Part shown: one piece after another, positions 8,316 to 16,577 of the stretch
Layout: every line of letters starts with the position of its first letter
Numbering within the stretch: position 1 is the stretch's first letter
Assembly (NCBI RefSeq): GCF_030269765.1
Contig: NZ_BSTX01000003.1
Location: forward strand, 682,001-746,000
Source: Actinorhabdospora filicis
GTDB lineage: Bacteria > Actinomycetota > Actinomycetes > Mycobacteriales > Micromonosporaceae
Direction: 5' to 3'
Length of the DNA stretch: 64,000 bases
Made by a program: the position numbers and the translations under genes
The notes under the pieces: model-generated
Database searches by the model: none
Told to the model about the DNA's origin: nothing
Seen by the model: only the letters and a program-made list of their open reading frames with translations

Positions 8316-9230
8316 GTGAGCGTGACGGGGCCGACCCGGCGGTCGCTGCTGTGCGCGGCGGCGGCGCTGCCCCTGGCCTCCTGCGCGGCCGAAACGGCGT
8401 CCGTCTCCCCGCCGCCGATCCTCCCGCACCTGCTGCTGACCGCCTTCGACGGCGACGCCTCCGCACCGGCCCAACTGGACGCCTGGCGCGCCAGCGTCCC
8501 GCCCGGCGTCGCGGTCACCGTCGGCTACGGGCCGCGCCTGAGCGCGCTGCTCGGGCTCGCCGACTTCACCGACGCCCCCGCATTTCCCGGCGACCGCCTC
8601 GACCCGGCGCGCTGCGGCGGCGACGTCGTGGTCGAGCTCCGCGGCGCCGACCCGGGCGTCCTGGCCGCGGCCGCCGAGGCGGTGCCCCTGGCGCCGCGGT
8701 GGCGGCAGCGCGGGTTCCTGCGGGTGCCCGCCGACGGGAGCACTCCCCGCAACCTCTTCGGGTTCAAGGACGGCACCGCCAACCCCGCCCCGGAGCAGGT
8801 CCTGACACCCGGTGGCGGGACGTTCATGGTGGTGCGGCGGATCCGCATGGACGCCGACGGCTTCCTCGCGCTGCCTCAGGCGGCGCGGGAGGCGGTCATC
8901 GGCCGGTACCGCGACAGCGGCGCGCCGCTGGGCGCGTCCGGCGAGTTCGACGAGGTGGCGCTGCTGGCGAAGCGTCCCGACGGTTCGTACGTGATCCCCG
9001 CCGGCGCGCACGTCCGGCTCGCCCATCCCCGGCTCGACCGGGGCGCGCGGATGCTGCGGCGCGGCTACTCCTACGACGACGGGCCCGGCGACCGCGGGCT
9101 GGTGTTCGTGGCGTTCATGGCCGACCCGGCGCTGTTCACGCGCGTCCAGCGGCGCCTGTCGTCCGCCGACGCCCTGAACGCCTTCACCCGGCACACCGGC
9201 GGAACCGTCTGCTACGTGCCACCGGCATAG
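8316..9230 (+). CDS. Dyp-type peroxidase, Tat-exported
   Basis: This is a haem peroxidase of the dye-decolourising family, 304 residues from the GTG at 8316, which is preceded by GAAGGGG. The signal TRRSLLCAAAALPLASC contains a twin arginine and a lipobox-like Cys, so it is probably a Tat-exported lipoprotein. The diagnostic GxxDG motif (GFKDG, residues 149-153, catalytic Asp152) and a candidate proximal haem ligand His232 in AHVRLAHPR are present. Length fits the EfeB/DypB class. Only 37 bases separate it from the divergent beta-helix gene, so the two promoters overlap. Its natural substrate is unknown. Confidence 0.88.
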   Translation: MSVTGPTRRSLLCAAAALPLASCAAETASVSPPPILPHLLLTAFDGDASAPAQLDAWRASVPPGVAVTVGYGPRLSALLGLADFTDAPAFPGDRLDPARCGGDVVVELRGADPGVLAAAAEAVPLAPRWRQRGFLRVPADGSTPRNLFGFKDGTANPAPEQVLTPGGGTFMVVRRIRMDADGFLALPQAAREAVIGRYRDSGAPLGASGEFDEVALLAKRPDGSYVIPAGAHVRLAHPRLDRGARMLRRGYSYDDGPGDRGLVFVAFMADPALFTRVQRRLSSADALNAFTRHTGGTVCYVPPA

Positions 9231-9350
9231 CCACCGGTTCGCGGCTCCGTGGTCTTCTCCGTGGCCAACACGGATGTGCGCGGCCCGCCGTTTCGAGATG
9301 CTCTATGTGTAGCCGCGAGAGGCGCGGGGACGAGACAGAAGGAGACGGCG

Positions 9351-9779
9351 ATGGCCACGCAGGAGCAGAAGTACGACGGTTTCACCGCCGACGAGCGCGC
9401 GGCGATGAAGGACCGCGCCAAGGAGATCAAGTCGCGCGGCAAGAAGGTCGACACCGAGGCCGAGCTGCTGGCCAAGATCGCCGAGTTCACCGAGGGCGAC
9501 AAGGCCGACGCCGAGCGCGTCCACGCCCTGGTCAAGGAGAACGCGCCGCACCTTCAGCCCAAGCTCTGGTACGGCATGCCCGCCTACTACCGCGACGGCA
9601 AGCTTGTCTGCCACTTCTCCCCGGCGGCGAAGTTCAAGACGCGCTACTCGACCTTCAACTTCAGCGACAACGCCGCCATCGACGACGGCGACTGCTGGCC
9701 GATCGGCTTCGCGCTGGGCAACCTGACCCCGGCGGTGGAGGCGAAGCTCGCCGAGCTGATCAAGCAGGCCGCGTCCTAG
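9351..9779 (+). CDS. DUF1801 (YdhG-like) protein
   Basis: This is a 142-residue protein starting at the ATG at 9351, preceded by GAAGGAG with 6 nt spacing; an upstream extension to 9249 lacks any support. The sequence has the YdhG/DUF1801 signature: helical N-terminus, then LWYGMPAYYRDGKLVCHFSPAAKFKTRYSTFNFSDNAA broken over a beta-sheet, as in iron-chaperone-like Fra/YdhG proteins. A Lys/Glu-rich helical segment (residues 15-60) precedes the domain. Function in this family is not established biochemically. Confidence 0.75.
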   Translation: MATQEQKYDGFTADERAAMKDRAKEIKSRGKKVDTEAELLAKIAEFTEGDKADAERVHALVKENAPHLQPKLWYGMPAYYRDGKLVCHFSPAAKFKTRYSTFNFSDNAAIDDGDCWPIGFALGNLTPAVEAKLAELIKQAAS

Positions 9780-9900
9780 AGCGTGTGACGGGGGCGGGAG
9801 GCCACGGCCTCCGCCCCGGACCGTCCGGGCGGCGCGCATCGCCCGAAAGGGTGGCATATGCGGGCAATAACGCAGGTGGCACCCGGGGGACAGTGGGCTC

Positions 9901-11187
9901 ATGAGGTCGCGCGCCGAGGGGACGGCGGCCCTCGGTGGGGACCAGGGGGCCACCCGTGGCGTGGCCGCGCACGCGCTGCTGCGGTTGCAGCGCGCGGCGG
10001 GCAACCGGGCCACGGGGCTGCTGCTGTCGGTGCAGCGCGACGCGATGACGCAGTACGAGGACAAGGACTGGCACGCGGCCGCGTGGGTCCTGAAGGACTT
10101 CCCGCACGACAAGGCCATCGCCCGGGTCAAGGGGCTGAGTGCGAGCCGCCGCAACCGCCTGGCCGAAGGCGCGATGCACAGCCCGGCGTGGCGGGAGACC
10201 GTGCTGGGACTGGTGGAGGCGGTCGACCGGAATGCGGCGCTGATCGGGCGGGCCCGGTACCACCTGTGGAAGGACGAGTTCGCGATCGCCGCGCCCATGC
10301 TGGTCAAGCTCGACGACGCCACGATCCGCACGGTCCTGAGGCAGCGCTACGGCAAGATCTCCTTCGAGCAGGCCACCGAGATGACCGAGGTGGCCGGGAG
10401 CAAGGAGGACGCCAAGAGGCTGCGCTACCTGCTCCTGAGCGGCCCCGAGCTGCCGCACCGGCCGCAGGTGACCTTCCTGCCGAAGGACTCCCACGACCTG
10501 CTGGCCGGGTACGCGGCGGGCAGCCCGTTGCTGCGGGGATACGCGGCGGCGAAGTGGGGCGCGAAGGGCCCGCCGCGGATGCGGATGATCGAGGACGCGG
10601 CCTGGGTCGAGTTCGCCGCCGGGCAGTGCGCCGGGAGGGAGAACCCGAAGACCGGGAAGCCGATGACGCCCGAGGAGCTGCGCCGCGAGGTGGCGAACTG
10701 GGGCGGTTTCACCGACTCCGCCAGCGGGCTGATGTACATGCGGCACTCCGACTACATCGCCGGTGCGGCCATCCACGAGCTGGTGCACGCGCTGGCCGGG
10801 GCGGGCTTCCTGCACACCATCGGGTTCGACGCGAACGAGGGCGCCACCGAGTACTTCGCGCGGCGCGCCGCCGGTGAGCTGAAGGTGGCCCCGAGCGACT
10901 CCTACCCGAAGCAGCACGAGGTGATCGCCTCACTCGCCGGGTACGTGGGCGAGGAGCTCGTCACGGCCGCCTTCTTCGGCGGTGGGAACACCTCGGCGAT
11001 CGCGAGCGAGGTGAACGCGAAGCACGCGCCACCGGCGGTTCGGGGGCCGGGCCCGGTGACCACCGCCTGGATCGCGTGGCTGAACCTCGTCGAGGGCCCG
11101 GGACAGGACCTGGTGGAGGCGGCCGCCTTCTTCGGGACCCGTGGCATCGAGCCACCGGTGCTCCCGCCGACCGAGTCCCGGGAGTGA
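9901..11187 (+). CDS. Putative HExxH metallopeptidase with injection-system-cargo-like leader
   Basis: This encodes 428 residues. Residues 25-46 read ALLRLQRAAGNRATG followed by LLLSVQR, the LQRxAGN...VQR type of leader seen at the start of many actinobacterial DUF4157-type proteins and proposed extracellular-contractile-injection-system (eCIS) toxins. A central helical region follows. The C-terminal part contains AAIHELVHALA (zinc motif His292, Glu293, His296) and, 16 residues on, NEGATE with Glu313, matching the NExxTE third-ligand motif of gluzincin peptidases. There is no signal peptide. No eCIS structural genes lie in the window, so it is an orphan. The peptidase call is good; the delivery route is inference. 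Confidence 0.7.
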   Translation: MRSRAEGTAALGGDQGATRGVAAHALLRLQRAAGNRATGLLLSVQRDAMTQYEDKDWHAAAWVLKDFPHDKAIARVKGLSASRRNRLAEGAMHSPAWRETVLGLVEAVDRNAALIGRARYHLWKDEFAIAAPMLVKLDDATIRTVLRQRYGKISFEQATEMTEVAGSKEDAKRLRYLLLSGPELPHRPQVTFLPKDSHDLLAGYAAGSPLLRGYAAAKWGAKGPPRMRMIEDAAWVEFAAGQCAGRENPKTGKPMTPEELRREVANWGGFTDSASGLMYMRHSDYIAGAAIHELVHALAGAGFLHTIGFDANEGATEYFARRAAGELKVAPSDSYPKQHEVIASLAGYVGEELVTAAFFGGGNTSAIASEVNAKHAPPAVRGPGPVTTAWIAWLNLVEGPGQDLVEAAAFFGTRGIEPPVLPPTESRE

Positions 11188-11190
11188 CCC

Positions 11191-11673
11191 TCACCCCGCC
11201 CGGAAGACCCCGTCCCGCCGCCACCCCGCGTGCATCTCCAGCACCACCCGTGTCGGCGGATGCAGGTCACCGGGCAGCCCGCCGCGCGGGAAGAAGGCGA
11301 CCTCCTCCACCTCGCCGGGCTGTGGTCGCAGTGCGCCCGTCCAGGTACGGGCCTCGAAGCAGAGCGCGAAGCAGTGGGTGACGTCGCCGTTGGGGTAGGT
11401 CAGGGTGTGGACGCCGGGGTCGGACAGCGAGGCGAACGCGGTCAGGTCGGCCTCGGTGGTGAGCAGCCCGGTCTCCTCGCGCAGCTCGGCCACGGCGGCG
11501 GCCGCGAAGCCCTGCCCGGGTTCGCAGGCTCCGGCGGGGAGACCCCAGCGGCCGGTGTCGGTGGCGCGCTGAAGCAGGACGCGGTCCCCGCCGTCGAGGG
11601 CGAGGACCTGCGCGCCGGGGACCAGGAGGAGCCGGTCGCCGACGAGGCGGCGGAGCTCGGAGAGGTGCGACAT
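11191..11673 (-). CDS. Nudix hydrolase with atypical Nudix box
   Basis: This encodes 160 residues from the ATG at 11673; upstream frame extensions are shadows. The fold features are GDRVLLQRATDTGRWGLPAG followed by the Nudix box CEPGQGFAAAAVAELREETGLL. The metal-binding pair Glu-Glu of REETG is kept, but the consensus Glu after EPG is Gln and the consensus Arg of REUxEE is Ala. It probably hydrolyses a nucleoside diphosphate linked to another moiety; substrate unknown. It is convergent with the metallopeptidase, 3 nt apart, and downstream of the ABC permease by 26 nt, possibly in the same operon. Confidence 0.82.
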   Translation of the reverse strand: MSHLSELRRLVGDRLLLVPGAQVLALDGGDRVLLQRATDTGRWGLPAGACEPGQGFAAAAVAELREETGLLTTEADLTAFASLSDPGVHTLTYPNGDVTHCFALCFEARTWTGALRPQPGEVEEVAFFPRGGLPGDLHPPTRVVLEMHAGWRRDGVFRAG

Positions 11674-11699
11674 GGACTCACTGTCGCACCCTCCGGGGC

Positions 11700-12572
11700 T
11701 CACGGGTCGCGGCGTACCACCAGCACTCCGACCACGATCGCGGCCACGACCCAGACCGCGTAGACCATCCAGGCGCCGCCCACGGTCAGCTCCGCGGGCC
11801 GGAACCAGGACGAGCCGTCGGGGTCGATGTTGCTGAGCCGGCGCCAGGCGCTGATCGGGAACAGGTTCTGGACGCGGATGACCCAGTCCCGCTGGGAGTT
11901 CATCAGCACCGGCGCCAGGAGGGTCACGCCGATGGTGGTGACGATGGACGCCGCCAGGCCCCGCAGGATCGCCGCGATCGCCATGCCCGCGATGACCGAC
12001 ACGGGGGCCAGCATCGCCGAGCCGAGGACGAGGCGGAGGGCGCCGGGGTAGTCGATGTCGATGCCGACGCCGCGTCCGTCGAGGATCGCCTGCGAGGAGA
12101 AGAACGCCACCACCGCCACGACCGCGCCCCACACGGTGAACAGGGCGGTGACCACGGTGAGCTTGGCGGCCATCAGCTGCCGCCGCCGGGGGACGGCGGC
12201 GTAGTTGGCGCGGATCATGCCCGAGGAGTACTCACCGGCCACGATCACCGCCCCGATCGAGCCCAGCAGCAGGAGCATCACCCACGCCGAGCCGTCGCTG
12301 AAGGCGTCATTGGACGACCAGCTCGGGAAGAAGTTCTCCTTGATCCCGTCGGGGTACTCGGGGAAGTTCACGTAGTCGGTCACCGCCGCCAGGACGCTCA
12401 TCAGCGGGATCAGCACGGCCCCGCCGATGATCGCCCACGCCGTCGAGCGCAGGGTCCACAGCTTGTGCCACTCGGCGGCCAGGAGGTCGCCGAAACGGGC
12501 GCGCGGCTCGTTCCTCACGGGCCCGGCGTTCATGGGCGCCTTCTTCGCGGGCTGCGCCATCAGGTCTGTCAT
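11700..12572 (-). CDS. ABC-2 type transporter permease
   Basis: This encodes 290 residues with an N-terminal cytoplasmic tail of about 40 residues and six membrane helices (for example AIIGGAVLIPLMSVLAAV, MLLLLGSIGAVIVAGEYSS, LVLGSAMLAPVSVIAGMAI). The motif GEYSSGMIRANYAAVPRRR between helices is typical of ABC-2 permeases of bacitracin/lantibiotic-type exporters. Its ATG overlaps the ATPase stop (ATGA), so the two are translationally coupled. With the divergent two-component system it forms the familiar sensor-regulator-exporter module. Confidence 0.88.
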   Translation of the reverse strand: MTDLMAQPAKKAPMNAGPVRNEPRARFGDLLAAEWHKLWTLRSTAWAIIGGAVLIPLMSVLAAVTDYVNFPEYPDGIKENFFPSWSSNDAFSDGSAWVMLLLLGSIGAVIVAGEYSSGMIRANYAAVPRRRQLMAAKLTVVTALFTVWGAVVAVVAFFSSQAILDGRGVGIDIDYPGALRLVLGSAMLAPVSVIAGMAIAAILRGLAASIVTTIGVTLLAPVLMNSQRDWVIRVQNLFPISAWRRLSNIDPDGSSWFRPAELTVGGAWMVYAVWVVAAIVVGVLVVRRDP

Positions 12573-13477
12573 CGCTTCGCTCCGGCCTTGTACTCGACGC
12601 TGTCGGCGGTCAGTTCCATGAACGCCGCCTCCAGCGACGCCTTGTGCGTGGACAACTCCCGCAGGAGCACCCGGTGCTCGAAGGCCAGCTCACCGACCCG
12701 GTCGCCGCTGAGGCCGGTGACGGTGAGGGTCTCCCCGGCGGCCTCCACGCCACCGCCCGCGCCGGTCAGCAGCGTCGCGAGGCGCTCGGCCTCGGGGGTG
12801 CGGACGCGCACGTGCCCGCCGTCGCCGCGCCCGGCGAACGCCGCCAGGCTCTCGTCGGCGATCAGACGGCCCCGGCCGATGACCACCAGATGCTCGGCGG
12901 TGTTCTCCATCTCGCTCATCAGGTGGCTGGAGACGAACACCGTGCGGCCCTCGGCGGCCAGGCTCTTGAACAGCTCCCGGACCCACAGGACGCCCTCGGG
13001 GTCCAGCCCGTTGAACGGCTCGTCGAACAGCAGCACCGGCGGGTCGCCCAGCAGCGCGGCGGCGATGCCGAGCCGCTGGCGCATGCCCAGCGAGAAACCG
13101 CTGATGCGGCGCCCGGCGGCCGCGCCGATCCCGGCCAGGTCCAGGACCTCCTCGACGCGGTCCCGGGGGATCCGGTTGGACGCGGCCAGCACCCGCAGGT
13201 GGCCCCGGGCGGTGCGCCCGCCCTGGACGTCCCCGGCGTCCAGCAGCGCGCCGGCGTGCCGCAGGCCGCGCGGGTGGGTGGCGAAGGGCACGCCGTCGAC
13301 GGTCACCGTCCCCGCGCTCGGGGCGTTCAGGCCGAGGATCATCCGCAGCGTGGTGGACTTGCCGGCGCCGTTGGGGCCGAGGAAGCCCGTGACCCGCCCG
13401 GGCCGCACGGTCACGCTCAGGTCGTCCACGGCGAGCTTGCCGCCGTAGGCCTTGGTCAGGTTCGTCAGTTCGATCAC
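12569..13477 (-). CDS. ABC transporter ATP-binding protein
   Basis: This is a 302-residue ATPase partner of the adjacent permease. Walker A is GPNGAGKST (34-42), the signature is FSLGMRQRLG, Walker B is PVLLFDEP and the H-loop is SSHLM. The C-terminal extension (VRTPEAERLATLL) is of the BcrA/DrrA type used by exporters. The GTG start at 13477 is 7 nt downstream of CAATGT and has no Shine-Dalgarno, suggesting a leaderless mRNA. It is divergent from the histidine kinase with 123 bases between. Confidence 0.93.
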   Translation of the reverse strand: MIELTNLTKAYGGKLAVDDLSVTVRPGRVTGFLGPNGAGKSTTLRMILGLNAPSAGTVTVDGVPFATHPRGLRHAGALLDAGDVQGGRTARGHLRVLAASNRIPRDRVEEVLDLAGIGAAAGRRISGFSLGMRQRLGIAAALLGDPPVLLFDEPFNGLDPEGVLWVRELFKSLAAEGRTVFVSSHLMSEMENTAEHLVVIGRGRLIADESLAAFAGRGDGGHVRVRTPEAERLATLLTGAGGGVEAAGETLTVTGLSGDRVGELAFEHRVLLRELSTHKASLEAAFMELTADSVEYKAGAKR

Positions 13478-13587
13478 GGCGGCAACATTGCCGGGAGGAG
13501 GGGCCCCTCCGCGTCTGCCCGGCGGCCGGACCTGATCGGCCCGCGGGCGTACGCCCTGCGGCAGACGTCACCGTCAAGATCACGCTC

Positions 13588-13593
13588 TAGGCT
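13588..13593 (+). promoter_or_regulatory. -10 element of a leaderless promoter (histidine kinase)
   Basis: TAGGCT lies exactly 7 nt before the ATG at 13601, with no Shine-Dalgarno sequence. Transcription would start at or next to the A of the start codon. Confidence 0.55.
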
Positions 13594-13600
13594 TCGGGCC

Positions 13601-14701
13601 ATGTCCTTCGCCCGTCGCGTCCCGCCGCTGGTCAAGTGGTGCCTGTACGTCCTGCTCCCCGCGGGCTTCCTGCTCCTCCTCTCCAGGAACCCCGACAACA
13701 CCCACCTGGTGCTGCGCCTGGCGACCTTCCTGCTGCCGGCCGGGCTGCTGCGCCGGTGGCCGCTGCCGGCGCTGGCACTGATGATCGCGACCGCGTTCGC
13801 GTGGGGCCGCAGCGGCGACTGGACCGCCCCGTTCCTGTACCTGCTGATCATCCAGATCTGCGTCGGGTACGTCGCCGCCACCCGGCGGCCCCTGGTCTCG
13901 CTGAGCGCGGCGGGCGGCGTCCTGCTCATCGAGGTGCTGGCCGGGCTCGGGATGCTCGCGCCGAACTCCAAGGCGATGGGCGAGCCGTTCGCGCTGCTGT
14001 TCGTGCCGCTGCTGAGCGTGACCGCGTGGATCATCGGCTCCGCCGTCCGCCAGCGCCGCGCCCTCACCGCGACCCTGCGGGACAAGGCCGTCACCGACGA
14101 GCGCCTGCGCATCGCCCGCGAACTGCACGACATGATCTCCCACAGCATCGGCGTCATCGCCATCCAGGCCGGGGTCGGCGGCCGCGTCATCGACACCCAG
14201 CCCGAAGAGGCCCGCAAGTCCCTCGCCACCATCGAGACCACCAGCCGCGAGACCCTCGCCCAGCTGCGCCGCACCCTCGGCTCGCTGCGCCGCGGCGACG
14301 CCCGGCCCGCCGAGTTCGCCCCCGCCCCCGGCCTGGGCGACCTGCCGCGCCTGGCCGAGTCCACCGCCGCCGCCGGGGTGACGGTCGGCATCGATGTGCG
14401 CGGCGAGCGCGGCGAGGTCCCCGAGGACATCGACCTGTCCGCCTACCGCATCGTCCAGGAGTCGCTGACCAACGTCGTCAAACACGCCCGCGTCGATGCC
14501 TGCCGCGTCACCGTCGAGTACACCCCCACCGCCCTCACGCTGGAGATCACCGACGAGGGACGCGGCGGCGGCCTCGGCGAGGAGGGCTACGGCCTGACCG
14601 GGATGCGCGAGCGCGTGACGATGCTCGGCGGCGAGTTCAGCGCCGGTCCCCGGCCCGAATCCGGGTTCGGCGTGCGGGCCGTCCTGCCCCTGCCCGCATG
14701 A
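13601..14701 (+). CDS. Sensor histidine kinase (NarL-system type)
   Basis: This encodes 366 residues with five or six N-terminal membrane helices and no large extracellular domain. The HisKA_3 dimerisation domain has the phospho-acceptor His176 in IARELHDMISHSIG, then comes the ATPase domain with N-box LTNVVKHA and G-box GYGLTGMRER. The ATG at 13601 is favoured by the adjacent -10 element; the longer open frame running upstream to 12644 overlaps the ABC genes and is rejected. It is paired with the response regulator 7 nt downstream and divergent from the ABC exporter it probably controls. Confidence 0.92.
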   Translation: MSFARRVPPLVKWCLYVLLPAGFLLLLSRNPDNTHLVLRLATFLLPAGLLRRWPLPALALMIATAFAWGRSGDWTAPFLYLLIIQICVGYVAATRRPLVSLSAAGGVLLIEVLAGLGMLAPNSKAMGEPFALLFVPLLSVTAWIIGSAVRQRRALTATLRDKAVTDERLRIARELHDMISHSIGVIAIQAGVGGRVIDTQPEEARKSLATIETTSRETLAQLRRTLGSLRRGDARPAEFAPAPGLGDLPRLAESTAAAGVTVGIDVRGERGEVPEDIDLSAYRIVQESLTNVVKHARVDACRVTVEYTPTALTLEITDEGRGGGLGEEGYGLTGMRERVTMLGGEFSAGPRPESGFGVRAVLPLPA

Positions 14702-14708
14702 TGTCCCC

Positions 14709-15353
14709 ATGACCATTCGCGTCCTGCTCGCCGACGACCAGCCGCTGATCCGCGCGGGCCTGCGGGTCCTCATCGACGGCACCGAGGGCATGTCCGTCGT
14801 CGGTGAGGCCGGTGACGGCGACGAGGCGGTGGCCATGGCGACCTCGCTGCGGCCCGACGTGGTGGTGATGGACATCCGCATGCCCGGCACCGACGGCATC
14901 ACCGCCGCCGCCCGGCTCACCTCGTCCACCGACGTGCGGGTGCTGATGCTGACCACCTTCGACGACGACGAGTACGTCTACGGCGCCCTGCGCGCCGGGG
15001 CCAGCGGATTCCTCGTCAAGGACATGGCCCTCGACGACATCCTCGCCGCCATCCGCGTCATCGCCGGCGGGGACGCCCTCATCGCCCCCGGCGTCACCCG
15101 CCGCCTCATCGGCGCCTTCGCCCAGAGCGGCTCCCGCCGCAAGGCCAAGAAGAGCCTCGACGGCCTCACCGAACGCGAGGTGCAGGTCCTCGCGCTGGTC
15201 GGCGAGGGCCTCACCAACGCCGAGATCGGCGAGCGCCTCTACATCAGCGTCGGCACCGCCAAGACCCACGTGGCGCGGCTGCTGGCGAAACTGGACGCGC
15301 GCGACCGGGTGCAGCTGGTGATCAGGGCGTACGAGGCGGGGCTGGCCGGTTAG
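14709..15353 (+). CDS. Response regulator, NarL/FixJ family
   Basis: This encodes 214 residues. The receiver domain has acidic pair DD (9-10), phospho-acceptor Asp55 in VVVMDIRMPG, Thr in MLTTFDDDEYV and Lys in SGFLVKD. The C-terminal LuxR-type helix-turn-helix reads LTEREVQVLALVGEGLTNAE with the recognition helix in VGTAKTHVARLLAKL. It is co-transcribed with the kinase at 13601 and is expected to bind the divergent promoter region 13478-13600. Confidence 0.93.
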   Translation: MTIRVLLADDQPLIRAGLRVLIDGTEGMSVVGEAGDGDEAVAMATSLRPDVVVMDIRMPGTDGITAAARLTSSTDVRVLMLTTFDDDEYVYGALRAGASGFLVKDMALDDILAAIRVIAGGDALIAPGVTRRLIGAFAQSGSRRKAKKSLDGLTEREVQVLALVGEGLTNAEIGERLYISVGTAKTHVARLLAKLDARDRVQLVIRAYEAGLAG

Positions 15354-15429
15354 CTCTTCCCCGAACCACCTGCGCGCCCCTCCCCGCCCGCCTACCGTGG
15401 TCCACGGTCGCCAACCATGGGGGGTAACA

Positions 15430-15972
15430 GTGAGCGACGGCTACCAGAACAGACTCGCCGCCCGGTTCGACGCGCTCGACCGGGACGGGGACGGCGCCAT
15501 CACGCAGGCGGATTTCGAGGCGATGGCACGGGAGATCCTCGCCTCGGCGGGCGAACCGTCCACCTCGGCGCGGGCGCGGCGGCTCATCGAGGCCGCACGG
15601 ACCTTCTTCGAGGGCCTGTCGGTGCACACCGACATCAACATGGACGGCCGCATCGTCAAGGACGAGTTCCTCGACGCCGCCGACATCAGCCTGCGCGGCA
15701 ATCCGCGCGGCTTCCACCAGATCGCCCAGCCCTGGGCCGAGGCGGTCATCGAGATCGCCGACCGCGACCAGGACGGCCTGGTCACCCACGACGAGTGGGC
15801 CATCACGCTGCTGGCGGTAGGCGTCGACGAGGAGCTCGCCGAGCGGCTGCCCGGGCTCATCGACGCCGACGGGGACGGCTACATCACCGCCAAGGAGATC
15901 CTGAACCTCGCCGTCGACTTCTACACCGAGGACCAGGCGCTGCGCCCGGAATTCGAACGCGCCGGGGTCTGA
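15430..15972 (+). CDS. Four-EF-hand calcium-binding protein, copy 1
   Basis: This encodes 180 residues, GTG start at 15430 after a GGGGGG ribosome-binding site. Four EF-hand loops can be read: DRDGDGAITQAD, DINMDGRIVKDE, DRDQDGLVTHDE and DADGDGYITAKE, all with acidic residues at positions 1, 3, 5 and 12. The organisation resembles calerythrin and Streptomyces CabD-type sarcoplasmic calcium-binding proteins. There is no signal peptide, so it is cytoplasmic, probably a Ca2+ buffer or sensor. A promoter-like TACCGT lies at 15392. A close paralogue follows. Confidence 0.9.
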   Translation: MSDGYQNRLAARFDALDRDGDGAITQADFEAMAREILASAGEPSTSARARRLIEAARTFFEGLSVHTDINMDGRIVKDEFLDAADISLRGNPRGFHQIAQPWAEAVIEIADRDQDGLVTHDEWAITLLAVGVDEELAERLPGLIDADGDGYITAKEILNLAVDFYTEDQALRPEFERAGV

Positions 15973-15981
15973 ACCGAACGC

Positions 15982-16010
15982 CACCCGCCGCGGCGCGACC
16001 GCGGCGGGTG
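15982..16010. terminator. Hairpin between the two EF-hand genes
   Basis: A perfect 12-bp stem (CACCCGCCGCGG / CCGCGGCGGGTG) with a 5-nt loop is followed by TTA. It probably ends the first EF-hand transcript; TACGTT just after it could be the -10 for the second. Confidence 0.65.
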
Positions 16011-16049
16011 TTACGTTCCGTCCGAAAGCGACACCCGACGGGGAGAACC

Positions 16050-16577
16050 ATGAGCGACGAATACCAGTCCCGCCTCACCGCCCGCTTCGACGCCCTCGAC
16101 CGCGACGGCGACGGCGCGGTCACCTTCGAGGACTTCGCCGCGCTGGCCTCGGCCGTCCTGGACGCCGTCGGCGAACCCGTCGGCACCGACCGCGCCCGCG
16201 CGCTGTCCAAGGCCGCCTGGTCCTTCTACAAGGGACTCGCCCTCAACACCGACGTCGACCGGGACGGCCAGATCACCCGCGAGGAGTTCCTCCTCGCCGC
16301 CGACGTCAGCCTGCGCGGCAACCCCGAGGGCTTCGAACGCGTCGTGCGGCCCTGGGCCGAGGCCGTGGTCGCCGTCGCCGACCGGGACGGCGACGGGCGC
16401 GTCAGCCGCGCCGAATGGGTCGCCGTGCTGGCCGCGATGTGGCTGGGCGGACCGGCCGGGGAGGACCTCCCCGGCCTCGACGCCGACGAGGACGGGCGCA
16501 TCACCGCCCGCGAACTCCTCGACGCCGCCGTCCGCTTCTACACCGACCCGCGCGCCGTCTACGCCGCGCCGGTCTGA
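16050..16577 (+). CDS. Four-EF-hand calcium-binding protein, copy 2
   Basis: This encodes 175 residues with an ATG at 16050 preceded by GGGGAG. It aligns with copy 1 along its length (both start SD-YQ-RL-ARFDALDRDGDGA). EF loops: DRDGDGAVTFED, DVDRDGQITREE, DRDGDGRVSRAE and DADEDGRITARE. It is a tandem gene duplicate. The 3' end overlaps the end of the convergent ABC exporter gene by 19 bases. The function is probably Ca2+ binding in the cytoplasm; why two copies are kept is unknown. Confidence 0.9.
   Translation: MSDEYQSRLTARFDALDRDGDGAVTFEDFAALASAVLDAVGEPVGTDRARALSKAAWSFYKGLALNTDVDRDGQITREEFLLAADVSLRGNPEGFERVVRPWAEAVVAVADRDGDGRVSRAEWVAVLAAMWLGGPAGEDLPGLDADEDGRITARELLDAAVRFYTDPRAVYAAPV

Noticed and set aside
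7094..9230. A complete ferrous-iron (EfeUOB) uptake operon around the DyP peroxidase
   Set aside because: No EfeU permease or EfeO lipoprotein is present; the neighbours are a beta-helix protein and a DUF1801 protein.
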